Source of the DNA: DATKYQ01 sp035528415
Lineage (GTDB): Bacteria > Myxococcota > B64-G9
Length of the DNA: 64,000 nucleotides
Assembly (NCBI GenBank): GCA_035528415.1
Contig: DATKYQ010000075.1
Span: 27,356-91,355 of the forward strand
Direction of reading: 5' to 3'
Part shown: positions 53,442 to 61,502 of the stretch, in pieces
Position numbering within the stretch: the stretch's first letter is position 1
Layout: each line of letters begins with the position of its first letter
Made by a program: the position numbers and the translations under genes
The notes under the pieces: generated by a model
Database searches by the model: none
Seen by the model: only the letters and a program-made list of their open reading frames with translations
What the model was told of the DNA's origin: nothing

Positions 53442-53864
53442 TCAGAAATTCTCGACGACATCGATGTCGAAGTGCAATGTAAGCTGCTGATTGAAAGGCA
53501 CCAGTTCCACAAGCCGGGCGTAGGAAAGCGAGATCTCGATCCACTTGCCCTGGGGGTCACTCTTGATCTTGAAAGCATCGTGGGGAAGGTTGAGCTCGAG
53601 AATCTTGGCTTCCCGACGCAGGTTCTCAAGAAGAACCTCTTCGTCCTTCTCGCGATGAGACATGTTGGCCACGGCCCTGACCTTCTCGTCGAGCTTGTAA
53701 TATTCGATGTAGGGCGGCGCCAGCATGATGGTGAAGTAAACCGCGCCAAGGACGATCAGGATCAACAGAACCGTCAGCAGGTTGACCCTGCCGCTCTCGG
53801 AGGCTGCCCTTGCAGCCAGTGCTCGTCTGCGGAATTTCACAGTGCGTCTCATTTCCCTCGCCAT
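53442..53864 (-). CDS. Single-pass membrane protein, DUF4845-like
   Basis: A 140-residue protein with a basic N-terminus (MRRTVKFRRRALAARAASESG), one TM segment (LLTVLLILIVLGAVYFTIMLAPP) and an extracytoplasmic domain (YIEYYKLDEKVRAVANMSHR ... IEISLSYARLVELVPFNQQLTLHFDIDVVENF). TM followed by PxYIEYYK recalls DUF4845, which in gammaproteobacteria also follows lepB, as here (one base after the lepB stop). Start at 53864; ATG 53852 is also possible. Function unknown. Confidence 0.72.
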   Translation of the reverse strand: MAREMRRTVKFRRRALAARAASESGRVNLLTVLLILIVLGAVYFTIMLAPPYIEYYKLDEKVRAVANMSHREKDEEVLLENLRREAKILELNLPHDAFKIKSDPQGKWIEISLSYARLVELVPFNQQLTLHFDIDVVENF

Positions 53865-53865
53865 G

Positions 53866-55125
53866 TCACTTGATGGCCGTGAACATCCTATCCCAGCGTA
53901 CCTGGTCCTCGCGGAAAGACCACCAGATGAAGACCGCCCGGCCCTTGATGAACTCCATGGGCACGGACCCCCAGACGCGGCTGTCGCGGCTGTTGTCGCG
54001 GTTGTCGCCCATGCAAAATACGTGTGCCTTGGGCACCTTGAACGGCCCGTAATTTGCCTGGTTGCACAATCCCGTTTCCTGGTCACAACCGGACTCGATC
54101 GGCACGCAAGCGCCGGTTTTCAGATCGCACTGCGGCAAGGCCACTCCCAGACAATCGCGGTAGGAAGTGCACGACCTGCGAAGGATATCGTGCCTGCGCC
54201 GGCCACCCTGTCCCATGCTTTCTTCGAAGCGCTTAGTGGCCGCCCTGCCCCTGAACTCTCCGTCCTCGTCCAGGTCGTCGTAGACGAACGGTATCCCCTG
54301 CGCCATCGGCAGCATGCTGCCGTTGACAGCCAGCATACCGTTCTTGACCTCGATCGTGTCTCCGGCCACTGCCACCACCCGCTTGATGTAGTCTTCTTCT
54401 TCGTTCTCCGGCGTGATGAAGACGATCACGTCGCCGCGCTCGGGCATTGACCAGTTGAAAGATACGGCCGGGATCTTTTTACCGAATATCGAAAGCGGCA
54501 AAAGGGGAATCCTGATCCCGTAAGACATCTTGTTAACGAAGATGTGGTCGCCCACCCGCAGCGTTGGTATCATGGAACCCGAGGGGATCTGAAACGCCTC
54601 GATCACGAACGCCCTGAGCATGAGTGCGATTATCACCGCCACCCCGATGGATTCGACGTACTCCCGGGTGGGACTCTTCTTGAAACGCAGCAGGTGCTCC
54701 TCGATGAACATCTCCGCGTGGCGGCGCTCGGCGAGAAGATCGGCTTGCGTGGTGTTCTTGTCGCCGAGCAGTTCACCCAGGCTGGAAATGCGATCCTCGA
54801 GCCTGCGCTGGACGGCCGCCTCGAGCCTGTCACCCTTGCGCCTGAGGATTCGCCGCAACCACTTCTGCAATGACTTTCCGAGCCTGCGTTCCTGGCGCCC
54901 GAGCCCGGCCGCGGTACGCTTGTGCCTGTCGATATAGGTGCCCAAGAAATGACCCGCGGCTGCAAAGGCGGCTAAAAAAAGCCCCAGCAGGCCAATGAAC
55001 GTCCAGTAACCGAGGGTGAAACCGTGTAGCACGAAGTAGGCGCACACCAGCCCCAGACCGAGAAACAGCCACCATAGTCGCTGGCTCCAACATTTGGGCA
55101 GGTCTATGTGCTTAGCTTGCACCAT
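53866..55125 (-). CDS. lepB: Signal peptidase I with extra N-terminal region and Cys-rich insert
   Basis: A 419-residue serine protease that removes signal peptides at the membrane. The catalytic core is intact: QIPSGSMIPTL (Ser184), DYIKRVVAVAGD (Lys248), GMLAVNG, and CMGDNRDNSRDSRVWGSVP. Unusual features: a 155-residue N-terminal extension with two hydrophobic segments and a basic coiled coil (RRLGKSLQKWLRRILRRKGDRLEAAVQRRLEDR), and a Cys-rich insert between the core motifs (CTSYRDCLGVALPQC, then CVPIESGCDQETGLC). The insert should lie outside the cytoplasm and be disulfide-bonded. Confidence 0.93.
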   Translation of the reverse strand: MVQAKHIDLPKCWSQRLWWLFLGLGLVCAYFVLHGFTLGYWTFIGLLGLFLAAFAAAGHFLGTYIDRHKRTAAGLGRQERRLGKSLQKWLRRILRRKGDRLEAAVQRRLEDRISSLGELLGDKNTTQADLLAERRHAEMFIEEHLLRFKKSPTREYVESIGVAVIIALMLRAFVIEAFQIPSGSMIPTLRVGDHIFVNKMSYGIRIPLLPLSIFGKKIPAVSFNWSMPERGDVIVFITPENEEEDYIKRVVAVAGDTIEVKNGMLAVNGSMLPMAQGIPFVYDDLDEDGEFRGRAATKRFEESMGQGGRRRHDILRRSCTSYRDCLGVALPQCDLKTGACVPIESGCDQETGLCNQANYGPFKVPKAHVFCMGDNRDNSRDSRVWGSVPMEFIKGRAVFIWWSFREDQVRWDRMFTAIK

Positions 55126-55131
55126 GTCGTC

Positions 55132-56070
55132 TCACGCTTCCTCGGGATTGTGGCGGAAGTACTCAACCGTTTCCCAAAGGCCGTTGTCAAGCTCGATCTG
55201 GGGTCTCCAGCCCAGAAGCTCCGCGGCCCTCGAAGGATCTATCGAACTGCGGCTCTGCTCGCCGGGCATGGCAGGCCCGTGCGGCAGGCTGCCCGAGAAC
55301 CCCGTGTGCTTACGCAAGATCTCGGCCATAGTGTTTATATCGCTCTCGATGCCGGTGCCTATGTTGATCTCTCCCTCGACCTCGGCATCCAGCGCCAGGA
55401 GGTTGGCACGGGCCACGTCGACCGCGAAAACAAAGTCGCGAGTCTGCTTGCCGTCTCCGTTTATCACAGGCGTCCGGCCCGAAAGCATCTTGCGCGCGAA
55501 GATGGCCACCACGCCCGCCTCGCCGTGGGGATCCTGGCGTGGGCCGTAAACGTTGGCGTAGCGCAAGGCCACCCGGGCGGGCCCACCGCTGCGAGCGAAA
55601 AGATCCAGGTAGTTCTCGGCACACAGCTTGGAGGTTCCGTAAGGGCTCACCGGCCGGCATGGATGCCTTTCCGTGGCCGGAAAGTGTTCTTGCTCCCCGT
55701 ATATGGCTCCGCCGGTGGACGAGAAAATAACCTTGGCGGTGCCGGCCCGGGCGGCGGCCTGCAGCAAGCGCACCGTGCCCAAAACGTTTATCGAGGCGTC
55801 CAGCACGGGATCGGCGACAGATTTCCTGACATCCATCTGGGCCGCCAGGTGAAACACTGCCTGCGGCTTAAAATCAAGCAGCAGGTCAGAAAAGGCCTCT
55901 AAGCGAATGTCCATCTCGCGGAAATCGGCTCCCCGCTGAAGGTTGCGCCGATGCCCGCTGGAAAGATCATCAACCACCATCACTTCGTGACCGGCCGCTA
56001 GACAAGCCTCGGCAACGTGCGAACCGATGAAACCCGCCCCGCCGGTGATAAGACATCTCATGATTTTCAC
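55132..56070 (-). CDS. NAD-dependent sugar epimerase (UDP-glucose 4-epimerase-like SDR)
   Basis: A 312-residue extended SDR. NAD motif ITGGAGFIGSH; FHLAAQMDVRKSV; catalytic Ser in FSSTGGAIYG and YGTSK; RYANVYGPRQDP; FVFAVDVARA; NIGTG. Typical of UDP-glucose/UDP-GlcNAc 4-epimerases. I use GTG 56070, which overlaps the upstream stop (GTGA); ATG 56061 is the alternative. Together with the upstream decarboxylase-like SDR it suggests production of nucleotide sugars for a surface polysaccharide. Confidence 0.88.
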   Translation of the reverse strand: MKIMRCLITGGAGFIGSHVAEACLAAGHEVMVVDDLSSGHRRNLQRGADFREMDIRLEAFSDLLLDFKPQAVFHLAAQMDVRKSVADPVLDASINVLGTVRLLQAAARAGTAKVIFSSTGGAIYGEQEHFPATERHPCRPVSPYGTSKLCAENYLDLFARSGGPARVALRYANVYGPRQDPHGEAGVVAIFARKMLSGRTPVINGDGKQTRDFVFAVDVARANLLALDAEVEGEINIGTGIESDINTMAEILRKHTGFSGSLPHGPAMPGEQSRSSIDPSRAAELLGWRPQIELDNGLWETVEYFRHNPEEA

Positions 56071-57008
56071 GCCCGACGCGTCAGCGTTTTGAAGTACTCG
56101 ACGGCGCCGGCCAGGCCGTCTCTGAGTTCCACCTTGGGCTCCCAGCCGAGTATCTCGCGGGCCCGCGAGATATCGGGGCGGCGCACCCTGGGATCGTCGA
56201 CCGGCATGGGCTCGTGCCGAAGATGCGAAATGGAACCTGTGACTTCCAGCACGACTTTAGCGAATTCGAGGATAGTGATCTCCGAGTCGTTCCCGATGTT
56301 GACTGGATCGGCATCTGCGCGGTCCATGGCCAGCATCAACCCCCTGACCAGATCGTCGACGTAGCAAAACGAGCGCGTCTGCAGGCCGTCGCCGTAGACG
56401 GTAAGATCCTCGCAGGCTAAAGCCTGGCAGATGAAATTTGGCACCACGCGTCCGTCGTCCTTGCGCATGCGCGGTCCGTAGGTATTGAAAATACGCACGA
56501 TTCTCGTATCCAACCCGTGGTGCCGGTGGTAGGCCATGACCAGCGCTTCGGCAAAGCGCTTGGCCTCATCATAGACCCCGCGCGGACCGATCGGATTCAC
56601 GTGTCCCCAGTAACTCTCAGGCTGCGGGTGTACTTGCGGATCGCCGTACACCTCGGAGGTGGAGGCCAAAAGAACACGCGCCCGTTTGTCCTTTGCCAGG
56701 CCCAGCACCTTGTGGGTTCCCAGTGCGCCCACCTTGAGCGTCTGGATCGGCAACTGGAGATAGTCGATCGGACTGGCCGGCGAGGCCAGATGGTAGATGG
56801 CGTCCAGCCTGCCCGGGACGTGAATGAAATTCGCGACATCCTGCTTGAGGAAGACGAATCCCGCTTGTCCAAAGAGATCTTCGATATTGGATAGCGAACC
56901 GGTTATCAGGTTGTCGGCACAGGTTACTTCGGCGCCGGCGTCCAGTAATCTTCGGCACAGGTGAGAGCCGATGAAACCGGCTCCGCCCGTGACCAGTATC
57001 CTTTCCAT
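56067..57008 (-). CDS. UDP-glucuronate decarboxylase-like SDR (UDP-xylose synthase type)
   Basis: A 313-residue extended SDR. VTGGAGFIGSHLCRRLL; DNLITGSLSNIEDL; IYHLASPASPIDYLQLPIQTLKV; STSEVYGDPQVHPQPESYWG; VNPIGPRGVYDEAKRFAE; FNTYGPRMRKDDGRVVPNFI. The run DPxxHPQPExYWGxVNPIGPR is the hallmark of UDP-glucuronic acid decarboxylase. Product would be UDP-xylose. The start at 57008 is ATG; a TTG at 57038 has no ribosome site. Overlaps the next SDR gene. Confidence 0.9.
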   Translation of the reverse strand: MERILVTGGAGFIGSHLCRRLLDAGAEVTCADNLITGSLSNIEDLFGQAGFVFLKQDVANFIHVPGRLDAIYHLASPASPIDYLQLPIQTLKVGALGTHKVLGLAKDKRARVLLASTSEVYGDPQVHPQPESYWGHVNPIGPRGVYDEAKRFAEALVMAYHRHHGLDTRIVRIFNTYGPRMRKDDGRVVPNFICQALACEDLTVYGDGLQTRSFCYVDDLVRGLMLAMDRADADPVNIGNDSEITILEFAKVVLEVTGSISHLRHEPMPVDDPRVRRPDISRAREILGWEPKVELRDGLAGAVEYFKTLTRRA

Positions 57009-57021
57009 CTGCAGGGCGACC

Positions 57022-57204
57022 TCAACGCCTGTCTTCAAATGAAATTTGGCCGGGCAGTTGCTGCTTGTGTCTGTCCAGAACCAGGTCGATTCCTTCGCGA
57101 ATATACTCCGAGATAGGAACCTTGGTCTTCTTGTGCAGAAGCTTCAAGTTATCACTCTGCTCTTGGGTGATGTACACCGTTGTTGATATCTTTTTTCGAG
57201 CCAT
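57022..57204 (-). CDS. Ribbon-helix-helix DNA-binding protein
   Basis: A 60-residue protein of the Arc/CopG fold: MARKKISTTVYITQEQSDNL gives the beta strand, followed by two helices (QEQSDNLKLLHKKTKVPISEYIREGIDLVLDRHKQQL). GGAGG lies six bases before the ATG. Such proteins dimerise and bind short repeats; direct CATATA repeats lie in its own promoter, which suggests autorepression. It is 13 bases upstream of the sugar-nucleotide operon and may control it. No toxin partner is adjacent. Confidence 0.85.
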   Translation of the reverse strand: MARKKISTTVYITQEQSDNLKLLHKKTKVPISEYIREGIDLVLDRHKQQLPGQISFEDRR

Positions 57205-57258
57205 GATTTCCTCCGGCAAGCAAGATGTAGGCTGTGGTTGCGCCTCCTACAGGGCATC

Positions 57259-57287
57259 ACAATATATGTCATTATATGTATTGTCAA
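57259..57287 (-). promoter_or_regulatory. Strong promoter of the ribbon-helix-helix operon with repeats
   Basis: Minus strand: consensus TTGACA (57282-57287), 17-base spacer, TATTGT (57259-57264). The spacer and -10 contain ACATATA twice with ATG between, a plausible operator for the ribbon-helix-helix protein. The predicted start of transcription is about 35 bases before its ribosome site. Confidence 0.6.
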
Positions 57288-57370
57288 GGAAATGCTGTTA
57301 GATCAAGCTTGTCCGTGTTAATGGCATTATAACAAAGCGTTACAAGAAGAGAAATGCCATGCCTTTTTTC

Positions 57371-57401
57371 TTGACTCCGTTACCCGGTTGGTAACTATAC
57401 T
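57371..57401 (+). promoter_or_regulatory. Possible promoter with embedded inverted repeat
   Basis: TTGACT and TATACT are 19 bases apart, longer than ideal. GTTACC (57379-57384) and GGTAAC (57390-57395) form an inverted repeat inside the spacer, the usual place of a regulator site. It precedes the acidic-repeat lipoprotein gene by 57 bases. Confidence 0.45.
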
Positions 57402-57457
57402 GTACATCACTTGGTACGATCCATTCAGGCCGTTTGTCCACACAAGGGAGTTTCGTG

Positions 57458-58099
57458 GTGAAAGTGCTCTTTTCTCGTAGCGGTTGGAAATTTCTCTGGG
57501 TTGCCACGTTCGCCTGGGTTGCGGCTTGCTCTGCCAGCCCCACAAAGCCCGACAGCGTTCATCAGCCACAGCCGGGCACCGAGACTACCGCAAACGCGGT
57601 TCCTGGTGCCCCGGGCGCGGCGGCACCCGGAGAGAAACTCAAGCAGTATGATCTCAATCACGACAACAAACCGGATGTCTGGGCGTATTTCGATCAGATG
57701 ACCGATCCCAAGAATCCTTCAGGCACCACAGAATCCCTGGTGCGCAAGGAGTGGGATTTCAACTTCGACGGCAAAGTCGACATCCGCCGCCACTTCAACT
57801 TCAAAGGCGAGATTGCAAAGGACGAACTGGATCTCGACTTCGACGGCCGTTTCGACGTTGTCACCTTCTACCAGGGCGGCGTCAAACAGCGCCAAGCATA
57901 CGACTTCAACTTCGACTCCAAGCCCGACTACTGGAAGTTCTTCGAGAAGAACGTCCTCGTGCGCTCCGAACGCGATCGCGATTTCAACGGGCGGGTCGAC
58001 TACTGGGAGTACTACAAGGGCGGCAAGCTCGATCGTATCGGCATGGATCAGGACGGCGACGGCCAGATCGACAAGTGGATCCAGCAGCCCGCAGAGTAA
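57458..58099 (+). CDS. Lipoprotein with tandem EF-hand-like acidic repeats
   Basis: A 213-residue lipoprotein. Start GTG 57458 (or 57455), with GGGAG a few bases upstream. The signal ends WVAAC; a Pro/Ala/Gly linker follows. Six repeats then occur with the pattern D-x-D/N-x-D/N-x-x-x-D plus aromatic residues: YDLNHDNKPDVWAYF, WDFNFDGKVDIRRHF, LDLDFDGRFDVVTFY, YDFNFDSKPDYWKFF, RDRDFNGRVDYWEYY, MDQDGDGQIDKWI. Spacing is about 22-26 residues. They look like calcium-binding loops without full EF-hands. Role on the cell surface unknown. Confidence 0.82.
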   Translation: MKVLFSRSGWKFLWVATFAWVAACSASPTKPDSVHQPQPGTETTANAVPGAPGAAAPGEKLKQYDLNHDNKPDVWAYFDQMTDPKNPSGTTESLVRKEWDFNFDGKVDIRRHFNFKGEIAKDELDLDFDGRFDVVTFYQGGVKQRQAYDFNFDSKPDYWKFFEKNVLVRSERDRDFNGRVDYWEYYKGGKLDRIGMDQDGDGQIDKWIQQPAE

Positions 58100-58117
58100 T
58101 CACGGAATGGCTGCTTG

Positions 58118-58675
58118 TCAGTCACCAACAACTATCATGGCGTCCAGCGCCTGATCGACCGCCAGTTTTTTCCTGATCTTCTCCGCCTGTTCGCGCGTGG
58201 CAAAGTGCCCCAGGCGAACCCTGAAGTAGACACCCTTCCCCGGCACGTCCGACTTTAGCAGGCGCACCTCAGGGTATCCCCGGCCGCTGAGCTTGGCGAG
58301 CAACTGGTTGGCCTGCTCCATTTCCTTGTAGGATGCAATTTGCAAACAAAAGCGCCCACTCGTACTTTCATTGCCCAGCTCGGCGTGTTCCTCCACACTG
58401 CCGGCATCCCGGGAATCCGGGTTTTTGTGATTCTTGGCAACGGGCTGCGCCATTTTCGGCTTGGTCCGCGGAGCGGACAGCATCTCGTGGTAGGCGGCAT
58501 CACTACCCTCGTCGCGCCTGTCGATCTGCCCGAGAGTCTCTTTTCCCCGGCCCTCCTCCGAAAAAGCCGTCCCGCGACCAACCATCACCCCGGCGGCGAA
58601 CAGCAACCCGCCCAGGATGACCACGGATAACCCCACCAGCACCTTCGAACCGCCCTGCTGTCTGTGATCGGTCAT
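58118..58675 (-). CDS. SPOR-domain membrane protein
   Basis: A 185-residue protein with one TM segment (VLVGLSVVILGGLLFAAGVMVG), a variable polar linker, and a C-terminal SPOR domain (about 105-183): FCLQIASYKEMEQANQLLAKLSGRGYPEVRLLKSDVPGKGVYFRVRLGHFATREQAEKIRKKL. SPOR domains bind denuded glycan strands at division septa. Its ATG overlaps the argS stop by 4 bases, so it is coupled to argS, a common pairing. Confidence 0.9.
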   Translation of the reverse strand: MTDHRQQGGSKVLVGLSVVILGGLLFAAGVMVGRGTAFSEEGRGKETLGQIDRRDEGSDAAYHEMLSAPRTKPKMAQPVAKNHKNPDSRDAGSVEEHAELGNESTSGRFCLQIASYKEMEQANQLLAKLSGRGYPEVRLLKSDVPGKGVYFRVRLGHFATREQAEKIRKKLAVDQALDAMIVVGD

Positions 58676-60369
58676 AACGCTTGTTCTCCCTGGGACTCCA
58701 TGCGATCGGGCGCTGAAACTCCTATCAACGCCAGTGCGCACCTGATGACCTGACGGAGCGCCTGTACCATTATCAGACGCGCCGCGATCAGTCCTGGATC
58801 CCCTCCCAGGATGGGGCTGCTGCGACCGTATTGGGTGTAGTAGCTGTGAAAATCAGACGCCAGTTCCTGCACGTAAAAAACAATTAGATGCGGCGCGCGG
58901 CTGCCCGCGGCCCGCCTCACCGTCTCAGGAAAATCGGCCATCTTCCCAAGCAGCCGAATCTCTTCGTCGAGCACCAGGGGCGCAAGATCGACTTCCTGTG
59001 CCCGGGTGGGATCGGGAACATCGATGCCCCGCTCTTTTGCCTTGGCCAGGATGCTCGACAGGCGGGCATGTCCGTACTGGACATAGAAAACAGGGTTGTC
59101 CAGCGACTTCTTCTTGGCAAGTTCCAGGTCGAACTCGATCTGGCTGTCCGTCCCGCGCAGCAAAAAGAAGAAACGCGCGGCATCCCGGCCGACCTCCTCG
59201 ACCACCTCCCGCAGGCTGATTATCTCTCCCTTGCGTTTCGAAAGCACTATAGGCTGCCCGTCACGCAACAGGCTCACCATCTGCACCAGGACAATCTCGA
59301 GCGCCCCGGGCGGCCGCCCCAGGGCTTGCAGGGCAGCCTTCATCCTGGGAACGTATCCGTGGTGATCGGCTCCCCATACGTTTATCAGCCGTTGGTGCCC
59401 GCGCCTGAGCTTGTCCAAGTGATAAGCGATATCCGTTGCGAAGTAGGTATTGTCGCCGTTCTTCTTGACCAGCACCCTGGGCTTCTCGTCACCGAAACGC
59501 TCCGCAGAAAACCACAGCGCCCCGTCGCGCCGTTCGAGCAGCCCACCTTTCTCGAGTTCAGAGAAAGCCTGCGCCACCCTGCCGCTGCCGACCACTTCGC
59601 GTTCGGAGGTAAAGTGATCCATGCGTACGCCGAAGGCATCCAGGTCGCTGCGAATGCCTACCAGCATCTTTGCGATCGCTAAGTCGCGTATGGCGTCCAG
59701 GGTCTCTTGGTCGGGCTCGCCAGGGGGGAAACCAGCCAGCTTTTCCGGCAGAAGCCCGGCCAGCCCCGCGACATAGTCTCCCCGGTAGCCGTCCTCGGGA
59801 AAAGGCGTCTCGCTGCCGGCTTGCTGCATGAGACGCCAGACGACCGAGCGCGCCAACGCGTCGACCTGGGCGCCGGCATCGTTGACGTAGAATTCCCTGG
59901 TGACTTCATGTCCCGAGTAGCTGAGCAGATTGGCCAGGACGTCTCCGACCACCGCTCCGCGCCCATGTCCGAAGTGCAATGGGCCGGTCGGGTTGGCCGA
60001 TACGAACTCCACCAGGATCTTTTCGGGCTTCTCGGCCTTTTCGCTGCCGAAGTCGTCTCCCTCGGCCAGCACCCGGTAGGCCACACGCTGAAAGGCGCCG
60101 GGCTCGATGAACAGGTTTACGAAGCCCGGCCCGGCGACCTCCACCCGGGCCACGAACTCGAGCGCCGCAAGTTTCTCGACCAGCTCCACTGCGATATCGC
60201 GCGGCGGGCGCTTCAGGCGGCGCGCGAGCAGCATGGCCGCGTTGGTGGCAAAGTCTCCGTGGGAGGCCTGTCGTGAAGCCTCAATGCTGAAAGCTGGAAT
60301 CTGGCCGGGATCGAGGCCGAGGCCGTCTGTGAGTGCTGTGGAGATGGCCTCTCTTATGAGTCGCTTCAT
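58672..60369 (-). CDS. argS: Arginyl-tRNA synthetase
   Basis: A 565-residue class I synthetase. The N-terminal Add1 domain precedes EFVSANPTGPLHFGHGRGAVVGDVLANLL (HIGH motif as HFGH), VWGADHHGYVPRMKAAL, MVSLLRDGQPIVLSKRKGEIISLREVVEEVG (KMSKS-like), and the C-terminal anticodon domain DFHSYYTQYGRSSPIL. Full length. Start ATG overlaps the upstream TPR gene. Confidence 0.97.
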   Translation of the reverse strand: MKRLIREAISTALTDGLGLDPGQIPAFSIEASRQASHGDFATNAAMLLARRLKRPPRDIAVELVEKLAALEFVARVEVAGPGFVNLFIEPGAFQRVAYRVLAEGDDFGSEKAEKPEKILVEFVSANPTGPLHFGHGRGAVVGDVLANLLSYSGHEVTREFYVNDAGAQVDALARSVVWRLMQQAGSETPFPEDGYRGDYVAGLAGLLPEKLAGFPPGEPDQETLDAIRDLAIAKMLVGIRSDLDAFGVRMDHFTSEREVVGSGRVAQAFSELEKGGLLERRDGALWFSAERFGDEKPRVLVKKNGDNTYFATDIAYHLDKLRRGHQRLINVWGADHHGYVPRMKAALQALGRPPGALEIVLVQMVSLLRDGQPIVLSKRKGEIISLREVVEEVGRDAARFFFLLRGTDSQIEFDLELAKKKSLDNPVFYVQYGHARLSSILAKAKERGIDVPDPTRAQEVDLAPLVLDEEIRLLGKMADFPETVRRAAGSRAPHLIVFYVQELASDFHSYYTQYGRSSPILGGDPGLIAARLIMVQALRQVIRCALALIGVSAPDRMESQGEQAL

Positions 60370-61484
60370 TGCCGGCCGCCCTTTTCCACCAGGTCATTGA
60401 GTTTGCGATCCAGGCGCTCTTGCAAAGTGCGATCGCCGGTCGCAAGCCTGGCACGTTCGAGCACCGAGCGCGCCCATGCCTTGTCACCCAGCGCCAGGAC
60501 TTCCTCGAAAAGCTCGAAAGCGGCAACGGGATTGCGGCCCAGGAAACCGTCGGCCTTGCGCAGGGCATAGACGGCCTGGTCTTTCTTGCCCTGTTTGCGC
60601 AGGCAGCGCCCCAATCCCGTCCAGGCGGATATGTGCCGGCGATCGATATTCAGCGAGCTGCGATAGTTCTGCTCGGCCTCGGCTAGCTTGCCCTGTCTCT
60701 CGTCGATGGCCGCCAACAGCTCGAAGACCATGTAGTCGCGCGGGTTCATCTTGACCATGGCTTGATAGATGCGGCGTACATCGTCAAAGCGACCCTGGCG
60801 GGCGGCGATGGCGCCCAGTTCATCGAGGGCCTCGTAACGCTCGGGCTGCTTCTCGTCGATGCCCTCAAGGATCTTCATGGCCCGCTGGTCGTGTTTTTGC
60901 AACATCAAGAACCGGGCATAGGCCAGCGTCAACGCACCGGCCCCGGCCTTTTTCACCTCGTCCAGACCCTGGCGGTAGATCTTCTCGGCCTGCTCGGGCC
61001 TGTTTTTCTTGACGCAGATCGAGGCCATGGCCAGGTAGCTTTTGGCATCATGTGCATCGATGGCCACCAGGTGACGGTAGGCGTCGAGGGCCTGGTCGAT
61101 TTCCCCGGACAGCACGAGTGCCCCGGCCAGCTGCTTGTAGGCAATCTTGCTCCGCGGCTCGCGGGCAACGGCCTCTTTCAAGAGTTTCACCGCTTCGGCC
61201 AGCATTTCTGAGTTAGCCGTGTTTTTTTCCGACCGGGCCACCAGGACCCTGGCCAAGTTGATGCGAGCTTCCGCGTGCACGGGATCGAGAGTGATTGTCT
61301 TGCGGTATTCGCGCTCGGCCTCCTCAAGGTTACCGTTACCGAGCGCCTGATTGCCTTTCTGGTAGTGGCTCTGAACTTCCCAGTTCTCCCGGTCACCCGG
61401 TTTGTCCCGGTCGCAGGCTCCCGAGGCAAGAGCAACCGTGATACACAAAACACCCTGCGCCAGGCGCCTGTACCGTCCTTGCAT
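60366..61484 (-). CDS. TPR lipoprotein
   Basis: A 372-residue lipoprotein. The start at 61484 gives MQGRYRRLAQGVLCITVALASGAC with lipobox SGAC and GAGGGG upstream. About eight TPRs follow (NLEEAEREYRKTITLDPVHAEARIN; LLKEAVAREPRSKIAYKQLAGAL; RPEQAEKIYRQGLDEVKKAG; AEQNYRSSLNIDRRHISAWTG). Scaffold role is likely. It overlaps argS by 4 bases and is 18 bases from the PEGA gene upstream. Confidence 0.85.
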   Translation of the reverse strand: MQGRYRRLAQGVLCITVALASGACDRDKPGDRENWEVQSHYQKGNQALGNGNLEEAEREYRKTITLDPVHAEARINLARVLVARSEKNTANSEMLAEAVKLLKEAVAREPRSKIAYKQLAGALVLSGEIDQALDAYRHLVAIDAHDAKSYLAMASICVKKNRPEQAEKIYRQGLDEVKKAGAGALTLAYARFLMLQKHDQRAMKILEGIDEKQPERYEALDELGAIAARQGRFDDVRRIYQAMVKMNPRDYMVFELLAAIDERQGKLAEAEQNYRSSLNIDRRHISAWTGLGRCLRKQGKKDQAVYALRKADGFLGRNPVAAFELFEEVLALGDKAWARSVLERARLATGDRTLQERLDRKLNDLVEKGGRQ

Positions 61485-61502
61485 AATGCCCCTCTTTGGC
61501 AA

